DNA of 64,000 nt, from contig CM038911.1 in assembly GCA_021904315.1 (NCBI GenBank), positions 3,965,780 through 4,029,779 on the forward strand. The letters are read 5' to 3'. Shown here piece by piece: positions 51,860-62,792 of the stretch; position 1 is the first letter of the stretch; each line of letters starts with the position of its first letter. Source of the DNA: Sphagnum magellanicum. Lineage: Eukaryota > Streptophyta > Sphagnopsida > Sphagnales > Sphagnaceae. Under the pieces are notes generated by a model. It was given only the letters and a program-made list of their open reading frames with translations. It did not search any database and had not been told where the DNA came from. The position numbers were made by a program, and so were the translations under genes.

Positions 51860-54800
51860 CTAGGAACTCAGGCTGAAAGAAACAGGATCCGTGTTCATAT
51901 CCTGCAGGTCATCTTCGTCAGCAATCATGATAGTTGGCCTCCGCTTGAAGATCTGCAGTCATCCAATAGTTGTTCAAAGTGAGTATAAAAGTACCAAAGA
52001 GGAGCTCAAAATAATGTAAGTATTTTTCTGCAGCATCTGCCTGCACAATCAGGTCTCTTGCACCCTTCCTGAGGTGGCAGATACTTCCAAATTTGTCTTT
52101 TACCCATAGACAGTTTCATGCTTGTCCATTTTCTTTTCCCAAATGATGGCCCCCAAAAAAACATGCTGAAACACCTTGACAAAAGACTTGCTTTCAAGAA
52201 ATCGAAAAAAGTGAGAACCTTTTCAAAATAAGGAAGCTCTGAATGTGCTGCCCATACTTCAAGTGAGACATCCCGCAATGCTCCTGTAGAATCCACAGCA
52301 GGCACCACAGCCTACAAAGATAGCAACTTAGAAGGCAGGAATGTATTGAAATTTATCGATGGTTAAATTTCTTTAAGAAGGATGATTAGTAGTAGATTGA
52401 TTTAAAGCTCTAATGGGTTGTCATAGATTGAGAGGAAGAAATGAGAGCCCGTGAAGCACAAACTGGTCCTTTTTGTAACTGAGACTAAAAGAAACAATAC
52501 AGGGGTGAAGAATAGCAGAAAGAATGATTCAAAAAGATTGCACATGTACAACAAGATCCCCTATTTCACTGAAGCAAACTTGACAAGAGGTTTTATTAGT
52601 AGCTCACAAGTGTGACACTGTCAGGTCGCTGGAAGACATGGACATGTTCAATTGAGTTGGTGACACAGCGATCCAACGCCACTGCAATGCGCATCACAGC
52701 ACACATAGCCTGCAGCTTGTTCTGGATCTACAATCCCACCCAATCCCAAGCCAATAGGAGTTACCTTATCAGGTGCTGTTCTGACACACATTCTTCTATA
52801 TGCAGGTTTACTCTTAAGACTCTGGTTTTCTTGACGATGAAAGTAGACCCATTAAATAATCTGCCCTAGTAACGTAGAACTCACCTCCTCAGGCAGTGTT
52901 GCAAAATCTTCATCCTTCAAGCTTGGCACCTTCTTTCGATGGTATCTTGCAAGGAGTGCAAGGATCTGCCAAACCCATTCATTTGTACATCTGTTGTTAC
53001 AAGGGGATTCAGAAGCTGCAAATTATATATATTGTAACAGGATTTGAATATTTCTGTGTGCATGTGTGTGCCTCTCTCAACTAGACTGTGCAACCTTTTG
53101 TTGGTGTCTGGTGGACCTCACGTCCTCCTGATTAACCTTCAAACAGAAAACTAGGACTGCAAAACATATATATATATATATATATCTGTGAAATTTGCAG
53201 AGAAATCTGTCTCGCACAACAAAAAATTGAAGGTTAACATGTTACAATGACTGCAGTCATAATAACCTTGTGAGAGTCATTCATTGCTCTCAAAGCATCA
53301 GACCGTGATCACAAACCCCAAACCCTAAGCCATTGCCTTCATCAATGAACAGCAATGACAAGCTGCCATGGACATCATTGCATAATTTGTTAAAAGGGTT
53401 TAGAGTTGATGGTACCTCAATCTCCAAGGGACTAAAGCCCAATAGATGCTCACTATTCTGTAGATCCCAAACAAAAAAGTAAGCCACCCATCCATCACCC
53501 AAGAAATTATTGAGCCTTTCAAGACAACGAGTTTTTAAAGAGTTTTGAAGAAATCAGGACTTGATATATTCATCTCAAGGAAAACCAAGCCAAACTTCTG
53601 TGCGTTTCTTTTGGCACACTGAACCAGAATCCCAGAGAATCATATATTAGTACCCACAAGGATCTTTGGAAGGGAGGTTGGAAGGAAGGAGATGGAGGTG
53701 GTTCTTCAATTGCAAAACTTAGTACATGAAAAGAAAGTTCAAATCTAAGGAGAAGTTGAAACCTTGATAAGGTAGTGGGAATGTTTGTGGTAAGAGTTGT
53801 GGTTGATAAACATCCCAACAAAGTGGAGGGTGGTGGCTGCTTCCAGCAGCTCTATATCGCCCTCTTCTAGGAGTAAGACGACATCAGACAAGCAATCTGT
53901 TCCTGCAGTGCTGCATTTCTGGAGCCCTTCAAGGATTTCCTGCATGATCCACAAAATCATCATGTATGTAAGCTCAGAAGAAACTCAAACATTCACAACT
54001 ACAAAGTGAAAAAGGTGGCACAAGAAAAAAAACAGAAGACAAAAGACTTGTCAAAAGCTATTGTTTTGGGGGGTTGATTTTGTCACCATGTAGGTAAGTA
54101 CCTTGGCAAGTTGAGCTGAATGTTGGGCAGACCTCATGCGCTGGTCTGTGTTGAATTTCTTGGCAAGGTTGATGACAGAGGTTTGGCGGATGTTGACACC
54201 AGGTCTATAGTTGACAACACTCTGAGCCAGAGTATCGACAATAACTCCCTCACGCAAAGCAAATGGTGACACCTTCATCTTTTGGATGCCCATTGCCAGA
54301 AAAATCTCTTCCAGAAGAATTGCACCCGCCACAATCACATCCGCACGCCTCTCAGGTAACCCTGGGATTTTCATTCGCTGCTCTACAGTCTTGGCTTTGC
54401 ACACCTAAACAAAAACAAATTCCATTTATACAATAATCCAAGCACAAAAATGCACAATTGGGTCCAACCACACCAATCTTGAGCAGCATGAGTGCCTCCT
54501 CAAAATGCTACCACCAAGCTCCAGACTAAGATCAAAAAACAATGGAAACAATTTTTTCACACATTAAATATTACAATGTACTATTGCAGAAAAAATTCAG
54601 TGAAAATTTTGCACCTTCTTGACCACCACACCAAGCTCCTCGGCATTGAACTCACGGACAGTTAAAGTGCTTGAGTCAAGTGTATGAGATTGATCTGCAC
54701 TACCAGTGGCTGCCATGTGATTATGGATCATATGCTCAACACTTTCTATTGTGCCTGAGCTTCCGATGGCTATCTCAAATTGCGTCTTCTTCACATTCTC

Positions 54801-57425
54801 AATTACACCTGAATCTGCTAGTACACTGCGTATGTGTCGCCGAAGCTCCTCAATCTGGTTCAGTCAATAAAGTCTAGAGTCAATTTGTCAAGAACTTCAA
54901 AAATGCACTAGAGCTTTTTGTATGAGAAAGACCACATTTTCTTGTAGTGAAGATTAGACAACCAGCAGCAAGAAGGTTATAATTATTGAGGTCAAGATTG
55001 ACAAGCAGTCTATCGATCTCTTTGTTGACAGGAGAATTTGATCATTAGTTGAAGTTCAGGCAAGCATATATACTACTGACCTGCTCCTTTTTGAGCTCCT
55101 CTTTACTCTGACCCAAACCTAGAAATTGTGCTGACAGACGAATATGTCCAAGCTTCAAGGAAGTCGCATACAGGGGCTTGCCAGCTTTGCCAAGCACAAA
55201 CTCAGTGGAACCACCACCTATGTCCACCACCAACACTGTTTTGTCATAGACAGGAAGGGCTTGCAACACACCCTGGTAAATCAGGCATGCCTCCTCTTGA
55301 CCCGATAGAACCTCGATGTCCACTCCTGCAACCTCACGCATCCGCCTCACAAATGTGTGCTTGTTGCGAGCTTCTCGTACTGCAGAAGTGGCAACGATGC
55401 GCATCTCTGCATTGCGAGTGAGTGCAAGGTGCTTGAAGCGCTTCATTACAGCCAATGCACGCTCCTCAGCATCCGGGGTGATTATGCTGATGTCTGGACT
55501 TCCAGTACCCAGCCGCACGTTCTCTTTGGCTGTGTCAACCAGCCGGAACTGGCCTTGTTTGTCTGCTTGCACAACCACCATGTGGAAAGAATTCGTTCCC
55601 ATGTCCACTGCTGCTAGCATCTTGTCCTCTAGCTCTACACCCATCAAAACCCATGGTATAAAAAAAAATCCTCCATAAGTCCCAATTTTACAGAACCACT
55701 CCTCCCAGCAGACATGATGATCCCTTTGCACACATGAGAGTGGATTTCAACATCAGAGTTCAAGTACTCACCTCCACCGCTATAATCTCGCTTGGTTTTT
55801 TGCCAGTGCTGAACAAGATTACCATTCCCTGTATCATCATCATCATCATTCAAGGGCTGCTCCTCAATGGGTCCAATGCCTTCTTGAGCTGCTGCTGCTG
55901 CAAACAACTCCCATGTCCTCCAGGAAGATTGACCCCTTGAACCACAACACTGTAAACTTGGTTGTGTTCCAAAGCTTTTTACTGTATGTGGTTGTATGTT
56001 GATTGATGCTTCAGCTGCAAGAGGAGTTCTATTATGCAACGGATGCAAAGAAGAACAGATCACATGATTCCAGCCTTTGCAATTTGCTGCCTCCTGGACT
56101 TGCTGAAGTTTGTTGCACCAGCCCTGGAGCTTCTGCAAAACAAAGATGGTACACTCCCAATCACTAAGAAGTTAGAGAGGCTCTTTTTTTTGCCATAAGA
56201 ATGAGCAATCCTGAGGGTGAACCTTGTGGCAGACAACATAGTACTATGATCTTTTCTGCAAGCACCTACAACAAAACATGGGCACAATCCATGGTTCCCA
56301 TTTCACTAGGTCATCCCAGTGAAAATGGCAAATTCCAGTGTCTCTGGAGGGAGATTGGAAACCCTAATCCATCATGAACTTGATCTAAATCTGCCAAACT
56401 TTATAGGGTCAATATGAAATTCACAAACTTACAGCATGTGGTATGTTGGATAAAGAATGATTGCCAATGATGCCAAACACTTGGGTGGCTCCTCCTGATT
56501 CTACTACACTCAGTGCTACAGTGGGAAGCATGATGGCAGTTGATTTGAACCCACTGTTTGAGACAGAGGCTAAATAATTCCCTGCACTTGCTGTAACACA
56601 GAAACCCGAATTCAATCACCTTTAAACCCTCCTGAAATTTCCTGCATTTTTAGCCATAAACCCCAAAGCTGCTGAATCGATCATTTCTGAGCAAGTTCTC
56701 TATCCAATATCTTTTTGCAAACGTACTTGTCTGTGCAAGATTTCATTACAGAAGAAAAGATTTCTTGTGGAAATTGGTGTTGAGTTCATGTACAAAACCC
56801 AGCATCAAACAATTCAGTACTGAAATCAAACGAGAGTTGACTTTCTTTTTTGGATTGGAAGCTGCACAGCTAGAAGCAGCAGCAAGCTAGAACTTAGAGC
56901 AAAATAATTCTTCCTGCAAGCTCATCCATGTTTGAAGACTCACCTGACACCAACAACCACCACAGCTCACCCAAGTGCAGCACTTAGCAACAATCATCTA
57001 CTACAAGTGTACAGAATTCAATGGAGAAGAAACCCAACAAAGGCAGCAATCATTCCATGGGGCCACCGCCCAATGGCAGCTGAACTCTGAGCTCCAACAA
57101 AACATCAACTCTCATCAGATCATCAAATCCCAGTAAAAAACATTCTTGGGTTTCTTACTTCAACATTAAAGATTTCATCCCCAATTTGTAGAGAACAGAG
57201 GAAAATCCAACAAGTCTATAATCCAATCCCAAATCACTTTCTCTCCACGTTCCTGCTTTCCTTCCCCTGACAACAACTAACTACATCCATTCAAGAGCAC
57301 GTTCCTTTAGATCTTGACCCACTCTTCCCAATCCATTGGACATGGAAAAAAAAACACACACACACACACACATAACCAAAGAGAAACATACCATTCAATT
57401 CAAAAGCTCCAGCTACAAATTCCAT
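51860..57425 (-). CDS. Ppx/GppA-family phosphatase (exopolyphosphatase-like)
   Basis: Twelve exons in transcript order: 57425-57392, 56590-56433, 56132-55772, 55634-55081, 54854-54615, 54404-54102, 53939-53763, 53457-53416, 52965-52885, 52721-52608, 52311-52219 and 51952-51860. They give 749 residues. The first 184 residues are a lineage-specific extension (MEFVAGAFELN..., later an Asp run) of unknown role. The ASKHA-fold Ppx/GppA domain begins near 190: VDMGTNSFHMVVVQAD (phosphate-1, 194-209), ATSAVREA, SGQEEA (295-300, the catalytic Glu region) and VVDIGGGSTEF (phosphate-2). The C-terminal part holds the HD-like helical domain with LHFVGMFINHNSYHKHSHYL at 588-607, then GFSPLEIEILALLARYHRK. 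The HD position reads H-F rather than H-D, so metal chemistry there is doubtful; E. coli PPX is also variant here. Bacterial homologues split polyphosphate or pppGpp; the substrate here is unknown. The first exon is inferred from splice phase and a continuous frame. Confidence 0.88.
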
Positions 57426-57513
57426 GTGCTATAGCTTGTTTGCTATCCACCCATGTTCGAATCTGCTGACCCCACGCCCAGATTCCCACACACCCAAAAT
57501 TATACTAAGAAAA

Positions 57514-58010
57514 TTGGGTGCTCCTTGAATCTAGGAGACTAATAATAGTCTGCTTTCAAGGGATTCAGAAGAATCTGTGAAAGAAAGAAGCACACGTTTT
57601 TAGGTGTTTTTGTTGCAAGTTGGGTGCTCTTTGGAATACTAGTATTCTACTGTCTTTTTTACAAGGAGAAGCTGCTCTGGAAGAAGCAGTCTTTTTTGTG
57701 TGCTTCTTTTTTTGTTGAAAATTGGGTGCTCTTTGAATCTAGAGAATCTGAATTCTTACAAAGGGAAGCAAGCTCTGGGAGTAGAAGTAAGGTTTTTTTT
57801 TTTTTTTTTTGGGGGGAAATTTGGAAAATTGGGTGCTCATTGAATCTAGAGAGTTTTAATTCTTACAAAGGGAAGCAAGCTCTGGGAGTAGTAGAAGTAG
57901 TTTTTGTTTTTATGGGAAATTTGGAAAATTGGGTGCTCTTTTAAAATCTACTAGGTCAGAGATATTTTACTTACAAGGGAAGAAGCAGCATCTTTTGATT
58001 TAAGCATGTT
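57514..58010. repeat. Minisatellite: five copies of a 100-107-bp unit upstream of the Ppx/GppA gene
   Basis: TTGGGTGCTC recurs at 57514, 57620, 57722, 57829 and 57929. Between these, units share GAATCTAGAGA, TTCTTACAAAGGGAAG and CAAGCTCTGGGAGTAG, most closely in copies 3 and 4. The array starts about 90 bases upstream of the start codon on the minus strand, so it covers the proximal promoter or leader. Confidence 0.85.
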
Positions 58011-58039
58011 TGTTTGTTTGTTTGTTGTTGCATTTAATA

Positions 58040-58066
58040 AGTATCTCCCTCTCTCTCTCTCTCTCT
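58040..58066. repeat. TC run upstream of the Ppx/GppA gene
   Basis: A short TC dinucleotide run (GA on the gene strand) lies immediately beyond the minisatellite, about 0.6 kb from the start codon. Confidence 0.7.
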
Positions 58067-59307
58067 GCCTTGGAGGAAAAGAGGAGACAAACACTTGGCA
58101 ACCATGACACAAAATTGACATCATCCTCTGAGTAAATCAAGTGTTAACTGCTGTTCTGTTGTATTCATGAGTGATTTTAAAGAAAATTGGTGGCCAAATT
58201 TGGCTATCCAACAGATACAAAAAAAGTGGAAAATTTTTAAGCATCCTTTTACAATTTTTTGGCTACTTACAATTTTTATTTTTTTCTATTATAAATCTTT
58301 TTAGGGTCCCTTTTTTTTGTGTTGTGTTTTTGGCTTTTAAGTCTTGGGTGGACCAGCACCTACAATAATGGTACCATAGTAAAAACTAAAAAACTCCTCC
58401 AATTTTGTTTTGGGTTTGCTTCTAAACATTATAAATTATCTAGTGTTAAGACTACATCAGGATCTTCTAGTCTAAATTTAACATTTCCATGGACAAATTA
58501 TGACCACTACTAGGCTAACTGAGCCAAATTTTGATCCTTTCATTAGTTTCAACTTTTCTCTCCTTGTTTATTAGTGTTTTATTTGCAATAAAGTTTGGTA
58601 AGTTTACACCCAATTTGAGAGGAAATGAAAGCTATTGGGTAGAGGGTTTAGGGTTTAAACCCTAAACCTATCATGTGCACAAAACTTTATTGACTTCCTC
58701 AGATAACCCCACCCCTGGGAGGAAGTGGGAGAGCAGCATTGTTGTGTAGACCAAAGTGTAAATTTGGAATTTAAAGTGTAAACTCCAAAAACTTTGCTTT
58801 TTTTTAAAAAAACCAAACTTTCGGAACCACAAAATTGAGAAATATAAATAAATAAATAACCCTTTGTGAGGAGAGATATTACAGTTATATGTAAAGTACA
58901 ACTATGCTGGGTAACATGCCCCCTATAATTACACTTTTTAAAAAATCAGAGCAGGCCTTCACAATGTTTGAAAAGATCATATTTTGCTGACAATTCATTC
59001 TCTTAGCTTGGGATTATTTATCCCATGAAAACAATTTGAATCAACTCTTGTTGTTGTTGTTGTTGCAAACACCAACAAGAGTTTGATTCAATACCCAATC
59101 ATTCTAGTGCTAATAATAAGCACTTCTTATGGATTCAATATTTTCATTCACAAAATTTTGATCTTTGGAAATGAATGAATGAATGAATTGATTGATTGAT
59201 TGATTGATTGGAGAATTTTAACACTTCTGAAAATATAATTAGTGTTGAAGCTGCCAAGGTAGTATGTATGATACATTTAATTGAATTTTATTTTTTCTTT
59301 GGGTCAA
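58067..59307. other. Spacer between the Ppx/GppA gene and the proline-rich gene
   Basis: AT-rich sequence with microsatellites: GTT triplets near 59047-59066 and AATG then ATTG tetramers at about 59170-59210. The telomeric palindrome at 58645-58668 lies inside. No gene is visible. Confidence 0.5.
58645..58668. repeat. Perfect 24-bp palindrome of head-to-head telomere motifs
   Basis: GGTTTAGGGTTT is followed directly by its exact reverse complement AAACCCTAAACC. The result is two inverted plant telomere-type repeats meeting without a spacer. Confidence 0.9.
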
Positions 59308-60312
59308 TCAATAAAAAGGAATGCGAAACCTTGGGAGTCTTGGAGGTGGTAAGGGAGGAGGAGGAGGGGGAATGACAAAGGAGATGTTGGAGAATCGGTA
59401 TCCAATATACTTTCGACTCGGGCATAAGTACACTTCAAGAGGAGGCTCATTGTGTTTCCAGTTCATAAAACTGACTTGAGCCCACACTTTCCTTTGGCTC
59501 GGGCTTTGGGGATCCACCAGCCTGATCTGAGCTGCTGTTGGAAGAGGAGGCTTTGTGGTTGTAAAGAAAAAATCATCAACTGCACAATCTGTGGGTGCTG
59601 GTGGTGCTTGCATCTCCTGTTTACCTGCATGCAGCTCATACACAATCAACAATATAATTTCCCAATAAAAAGAAATTTAATCACATTATTCATTCAGCAT
59701 CTGGAGTTGAAACACAAAAGATTTTTTTTTTTTTTTTTTTTTCCTGAATTCTTGAGGCAAGAGAGAGAGCTTGGAGATCAAGAATTATGCACAAGTTTTG
59801 CAATGGATTTAGCCTAGTAGTGCATCACCTTTCTTTTTAGGAGCAACAGTTTCTTTTGTTGCTGGGGGGTTTGCTGAAGCTGCTGCTGCTGCTGCAACAG
59901 TTTTTCCTTCTTGGGTACTAGTAGTTCCACCTGCAGTTGCTGCTGCTACTGTTGATTTTTCTTCTTGGGTAGTAGTTGTAGAAGCAGCTCCAGGAGCTGT
60001 TGTAACAGGAGCAACTGTAGAATTTCCAGCTTCTTCCACTTGGGAAGAAGGAGGAGTTGCAGGTGCCATAAGATTACCATCTTGGATTGAATTATCTGAA
60101 GATGGTGGTCCAGGGATTGCAGGAGGAGGCTCATGTGGCAACACATTGCACCACACTCCTTGCCCATCTTTTTCAGTCAAAGATATACAGTAGTTGTAGA
60201 GAGACCACTTGCACCCTACAAGCACCCCTAGTGTGAAGTGGAGGTACCCCAACCATGATGGCTCCTCGGGGTACTCCTCTTCCTCACCTGTCCAGGTACC
60301 ACCGTACTCCAT
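59308..60312 (-). CDS. Unrecognised protein with Ala/Thr-rich linker and proline-rich tail
   Basis: Two exons, 60312-59829 and 59624-59308, joined by a GT-AG intron that splits a Gly codon, giving 266 residues. I do not recognise the family. The N-terminus is MEYGGTWTGEEEEYPEEPSW, then a moderately hydrophobic stretch at about 21-47 (LGYLHFTLGVLVGCKWSLYN) that could be a membrane segment or buried helix. Residues about 70-160 are Ala/Thr/Pro-rich linker ending KETVAPKKKG. The C-terminal half looks folded at first (AAQIRLVDPQ, VWAQVSFMNWKHNEPPLEVY, CPSRKYIGYRF), then a proline run and RLPRFRIPFY. Both frames stay open to the splice sites and the protein composition is not random, so I think it is a real, possibly lineage-restricted gene. 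Upstream exons are possible. Confidence 0.55.
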
Positions 60313-60849
60313 TGAAAAGATTCTTGGACCACCAACCTAGACTTCAAAGAAATTCAATAGTGGTATTGGGTTTGATGCAAATTTGAGCTTGAAACTAATT
60401 TCTTCTTAAATGTATATTGCTGCAATTCACTCTACAATTCTTGAAGGATTTTGGGTGAAAGGAGGACCAGGATTGAATTTCTTAGTGTACCCCTGATTGC
60501 AAAATTCTGAAAAACTCCTCATGCATCAAATCTACCTCTAGGCATCAATACCCATCAAAAGAATCATGGCAAATTCACAATGCAGATTTCTCATCTCCAT
60601 ATCTTCTCATCTTCCAATTCCCGCAGAAGACCACACAGCTCAGCTTAGTACTGTTACCATCTTCTTCAGTGCACTTCTTGAGAATGATGTTTGCACTTCC
60701 AGACAGACACAACCTTTGCACCTTGAGCATCAATAATCACACCTTTTCACCTGTAACCAAAAAGAAGGGGCTTGACAAGGAATGAACCAGTGTTGGGTGG
60801 TTCTTAGAATGAAGATACCCACCAGTTATCAGCCCAGGAATATACCCAC

Positions 60850-61110
60850 TTACCCCCCCCCTCAGTTCTCAAAATATTCAACAAACCAGTTTTGGTATAT
60901 AACCACGATTCTCAAAAAATATGAAAAAGTCGAAGAACTGGCCAGAGAATCACCGATTCTTTGATGAAAACCATCAGTTCTTAAGGTTTTTGAAATAACC
61001 AGAACCAGCAGTTCTTTGGTTCTGAATTTTTTCAAAGACTCAGAACCAACAGTTCTCTGGTTCTGGAATGGTTCTGGAATATTCAAAGAGCCAGAACCTG
61101 CAGTTCTTTA
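60850..61110. repeat. Cluster of imperfect AGAACC-CAGTTCTT-GGTTCT repeats
   Basis: The motif CAGTTCTTTGGTTCTG and variants recur at roughly 45-52-base spacing. AGAACC and GGTTCT arms pair as short inverted repeats, separated by TTTTTCAAAGACT-like spacers. The repeats decay towards the left end. Confidence 0.65.
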
Positions 61111-61200
61111 AAGATTTAATGAACCTGAACAAACACTGGAGTGAACTCCTCAACCCTTACCACCATTCACTCATGTGCATTTCAGCCAATAAAAATATGT

Positions 61201-61270
61201 GGCATCTGACACATAGCTGCAGATCTGGGTTGGCTACATCTGACACATAGTTGCAGATCTCGATTGGCTA
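61201..61270. repeat. 34-bp tandem duplication
   Basis: CATCTGACACATAG, then TGCAGATCT and GATTGGCTA-like sequence, occur twice with a 34-base period. The copies differ at only a few positions. Confidence 0.8.
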
Positions 61271-62196
61271 ACAGCAACCATCCACAACACAAAGATTGTA
61301 ACTCCTAGAGCTGGGTCCAACCCTAAACAGTGCTGGGTCCAACCAATTCCCCTTGCTTCCAATCCATCTTCATGGCATGGAAACAGTGCCCTTAAACTTG
61401 GTCTATACTAACTCCCTCTCAGACCCCAAACAAAATGGTTTCTTGCCCACTAGACATAAGGAATTGAGCATGGCAGATGCATAATATCTTAGTGGTTTGA
61501 TAAATTGGTTTATGACCCATTTACTTAAATTGACATTCCAAACTCCCTTCCAAACTGAATTTGCAGCTGCAAACCAAAAAGGTGATTCCCTTCAATTCAC
61601 TCAAGTTCCAAAGAGCTGAATATATATCTCATTGTGTATTGTTACAATCCCTTACTACAAACTGCAAGATCATCAAATGTGGCATGAATTGGTAACCCTG
61701 AGTTCACTCAATGCGTTCATCTTTGAAGCTCACTATTGTCATCCCTTTTCATATGGCAGTTGTGCCTTTGTCAAGGAGCATTATAACAGAGACATTTTCC
61801 TAGACTGCAAGTTCTGTCGCTCACTTTTCTGCCACCATTGCCCTTTTGCTCTTCACATCCACTTTGGGTCTCAAATCCCCAAAGTGTCGGCTTACAGGTC
61901 TGGAATTCATTGTTGGTCACAAAACATCCTGTCAGGTCATGCATCCCAAGATTATTCTACGAGTCAAAGTGGGCTTAAACTTCAGAGTTCTTATGGAACC
62001 TTTACTAAATTTAAAAGACAAAAATCCTTTTAAACTCAATACCTTTTGGTCTCTTAAATCATTTCGAAAATTGTGGAATGACAAATGTGCACGTTACCTC
62101 CTTGAGAGCTTTCCAACGATACCAAAAGCAGAGTGAGGGTCGAGAATGTGGGGACAGAGTTGCGAATAGACTAGTATGGTGGCTCGTACTATGTAA

Positions 62197-62789
62197 GAGC
62201 AGCTCGAGCCATGCTCAGTATGTGACCCTGCAACAATATTTCTCACATCCAAAATTAGTTATTTAAATTTCTCCCAACCTCACCCTATAAAACTGAAACT
62301 AGGACTGCAAAAGGTGAAAGACCACTAATAGCAACCCAACTGTACCGATCAAACCATCTAGCCAATCAAACCGATGTTAGGCTATGTGTTAAGTTTTGCT
62401 GTGCTTTTTGCTGGCCTCAACATCATATTTTTGAACCGATGTTAGGCTATGTGTTAATTTTTGCTGTGCCTTTTGCTGGCCTCAACATCATATTTTTGAA
62501 CCGATGTTAGGCTATGTGTTAATTTTTGCTGTGCCTTTTGCTGGCCTCAACATCATATTTTTGAACCGATGTTAGGCTATGTGTTAATTTTTGCTGTGCC
62601 TTTTGCTGGCCTCAACATCATACTTTTGAACTGATGTTAGGCTATGTGTTAAGCTCTGCTGTGCCTTTTGCTGGCCCTCATCATCATATGCAAAAATGCT
62701 GGGCCAAAACCAATTTGCTGAGCCAAACCAGTATGTTTTGACTTTTCTTCATCCAAAGTTTGCTGTACAGTGTACCAGTGGAGTTGCCC
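62197..62789. mobile_element. Non-autonomous TIR DNA transposon, family member 2, with internal array
   Basis: Flanked by TAA on both sides (62194-62196 and 62790-62792). The left end is GAGCAGCTCGAGCC; the right end, read inward, is GGGCAACTCCACTGG, matching 13 of 15 bases of the left end of family member 1 at 21171. The interior is collinear with that copy except that one internal unit is present five times. There is no transposase frame. It is MITE-like; the 3-bp TAA duplication fits PIF/Harbinger. Confidence 0.7.
62371..62695. repeat. Five 65-bp tandem repeats inside the transposon
   Basis: Units begin CCGATGTTAGGCTATGTGTT (last copy CTGATG) at 62371, 62436, 62501, 62566 and 62631, exactly 65 bases apart. 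The middle copies are nearly identical, which points to recent expansion. Confidence 0.95.
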
Positions 62790-62792
62790 TAA

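Larger units (their letters stand above)
60313..62196. other. Repeat-bearing spacer right of the proline-rich gene
   Basis: The left 500 bases are probably leader and promoter of the minus-strand gene. Then come an AGAACC/GGTTCT repeat cluster (60850-61110) and a 34-bp duplication (61201-61270). The remainder to 62196 shows no conserved coding content. Confidence 0.45.

Noticed and set aside
62371-62695. Regular 65-bp repeats resembling a CRISPR array
   Set aside because: The units abut with no unique spacers, lie inside a TIR transposon and the genome is plant nuclear.
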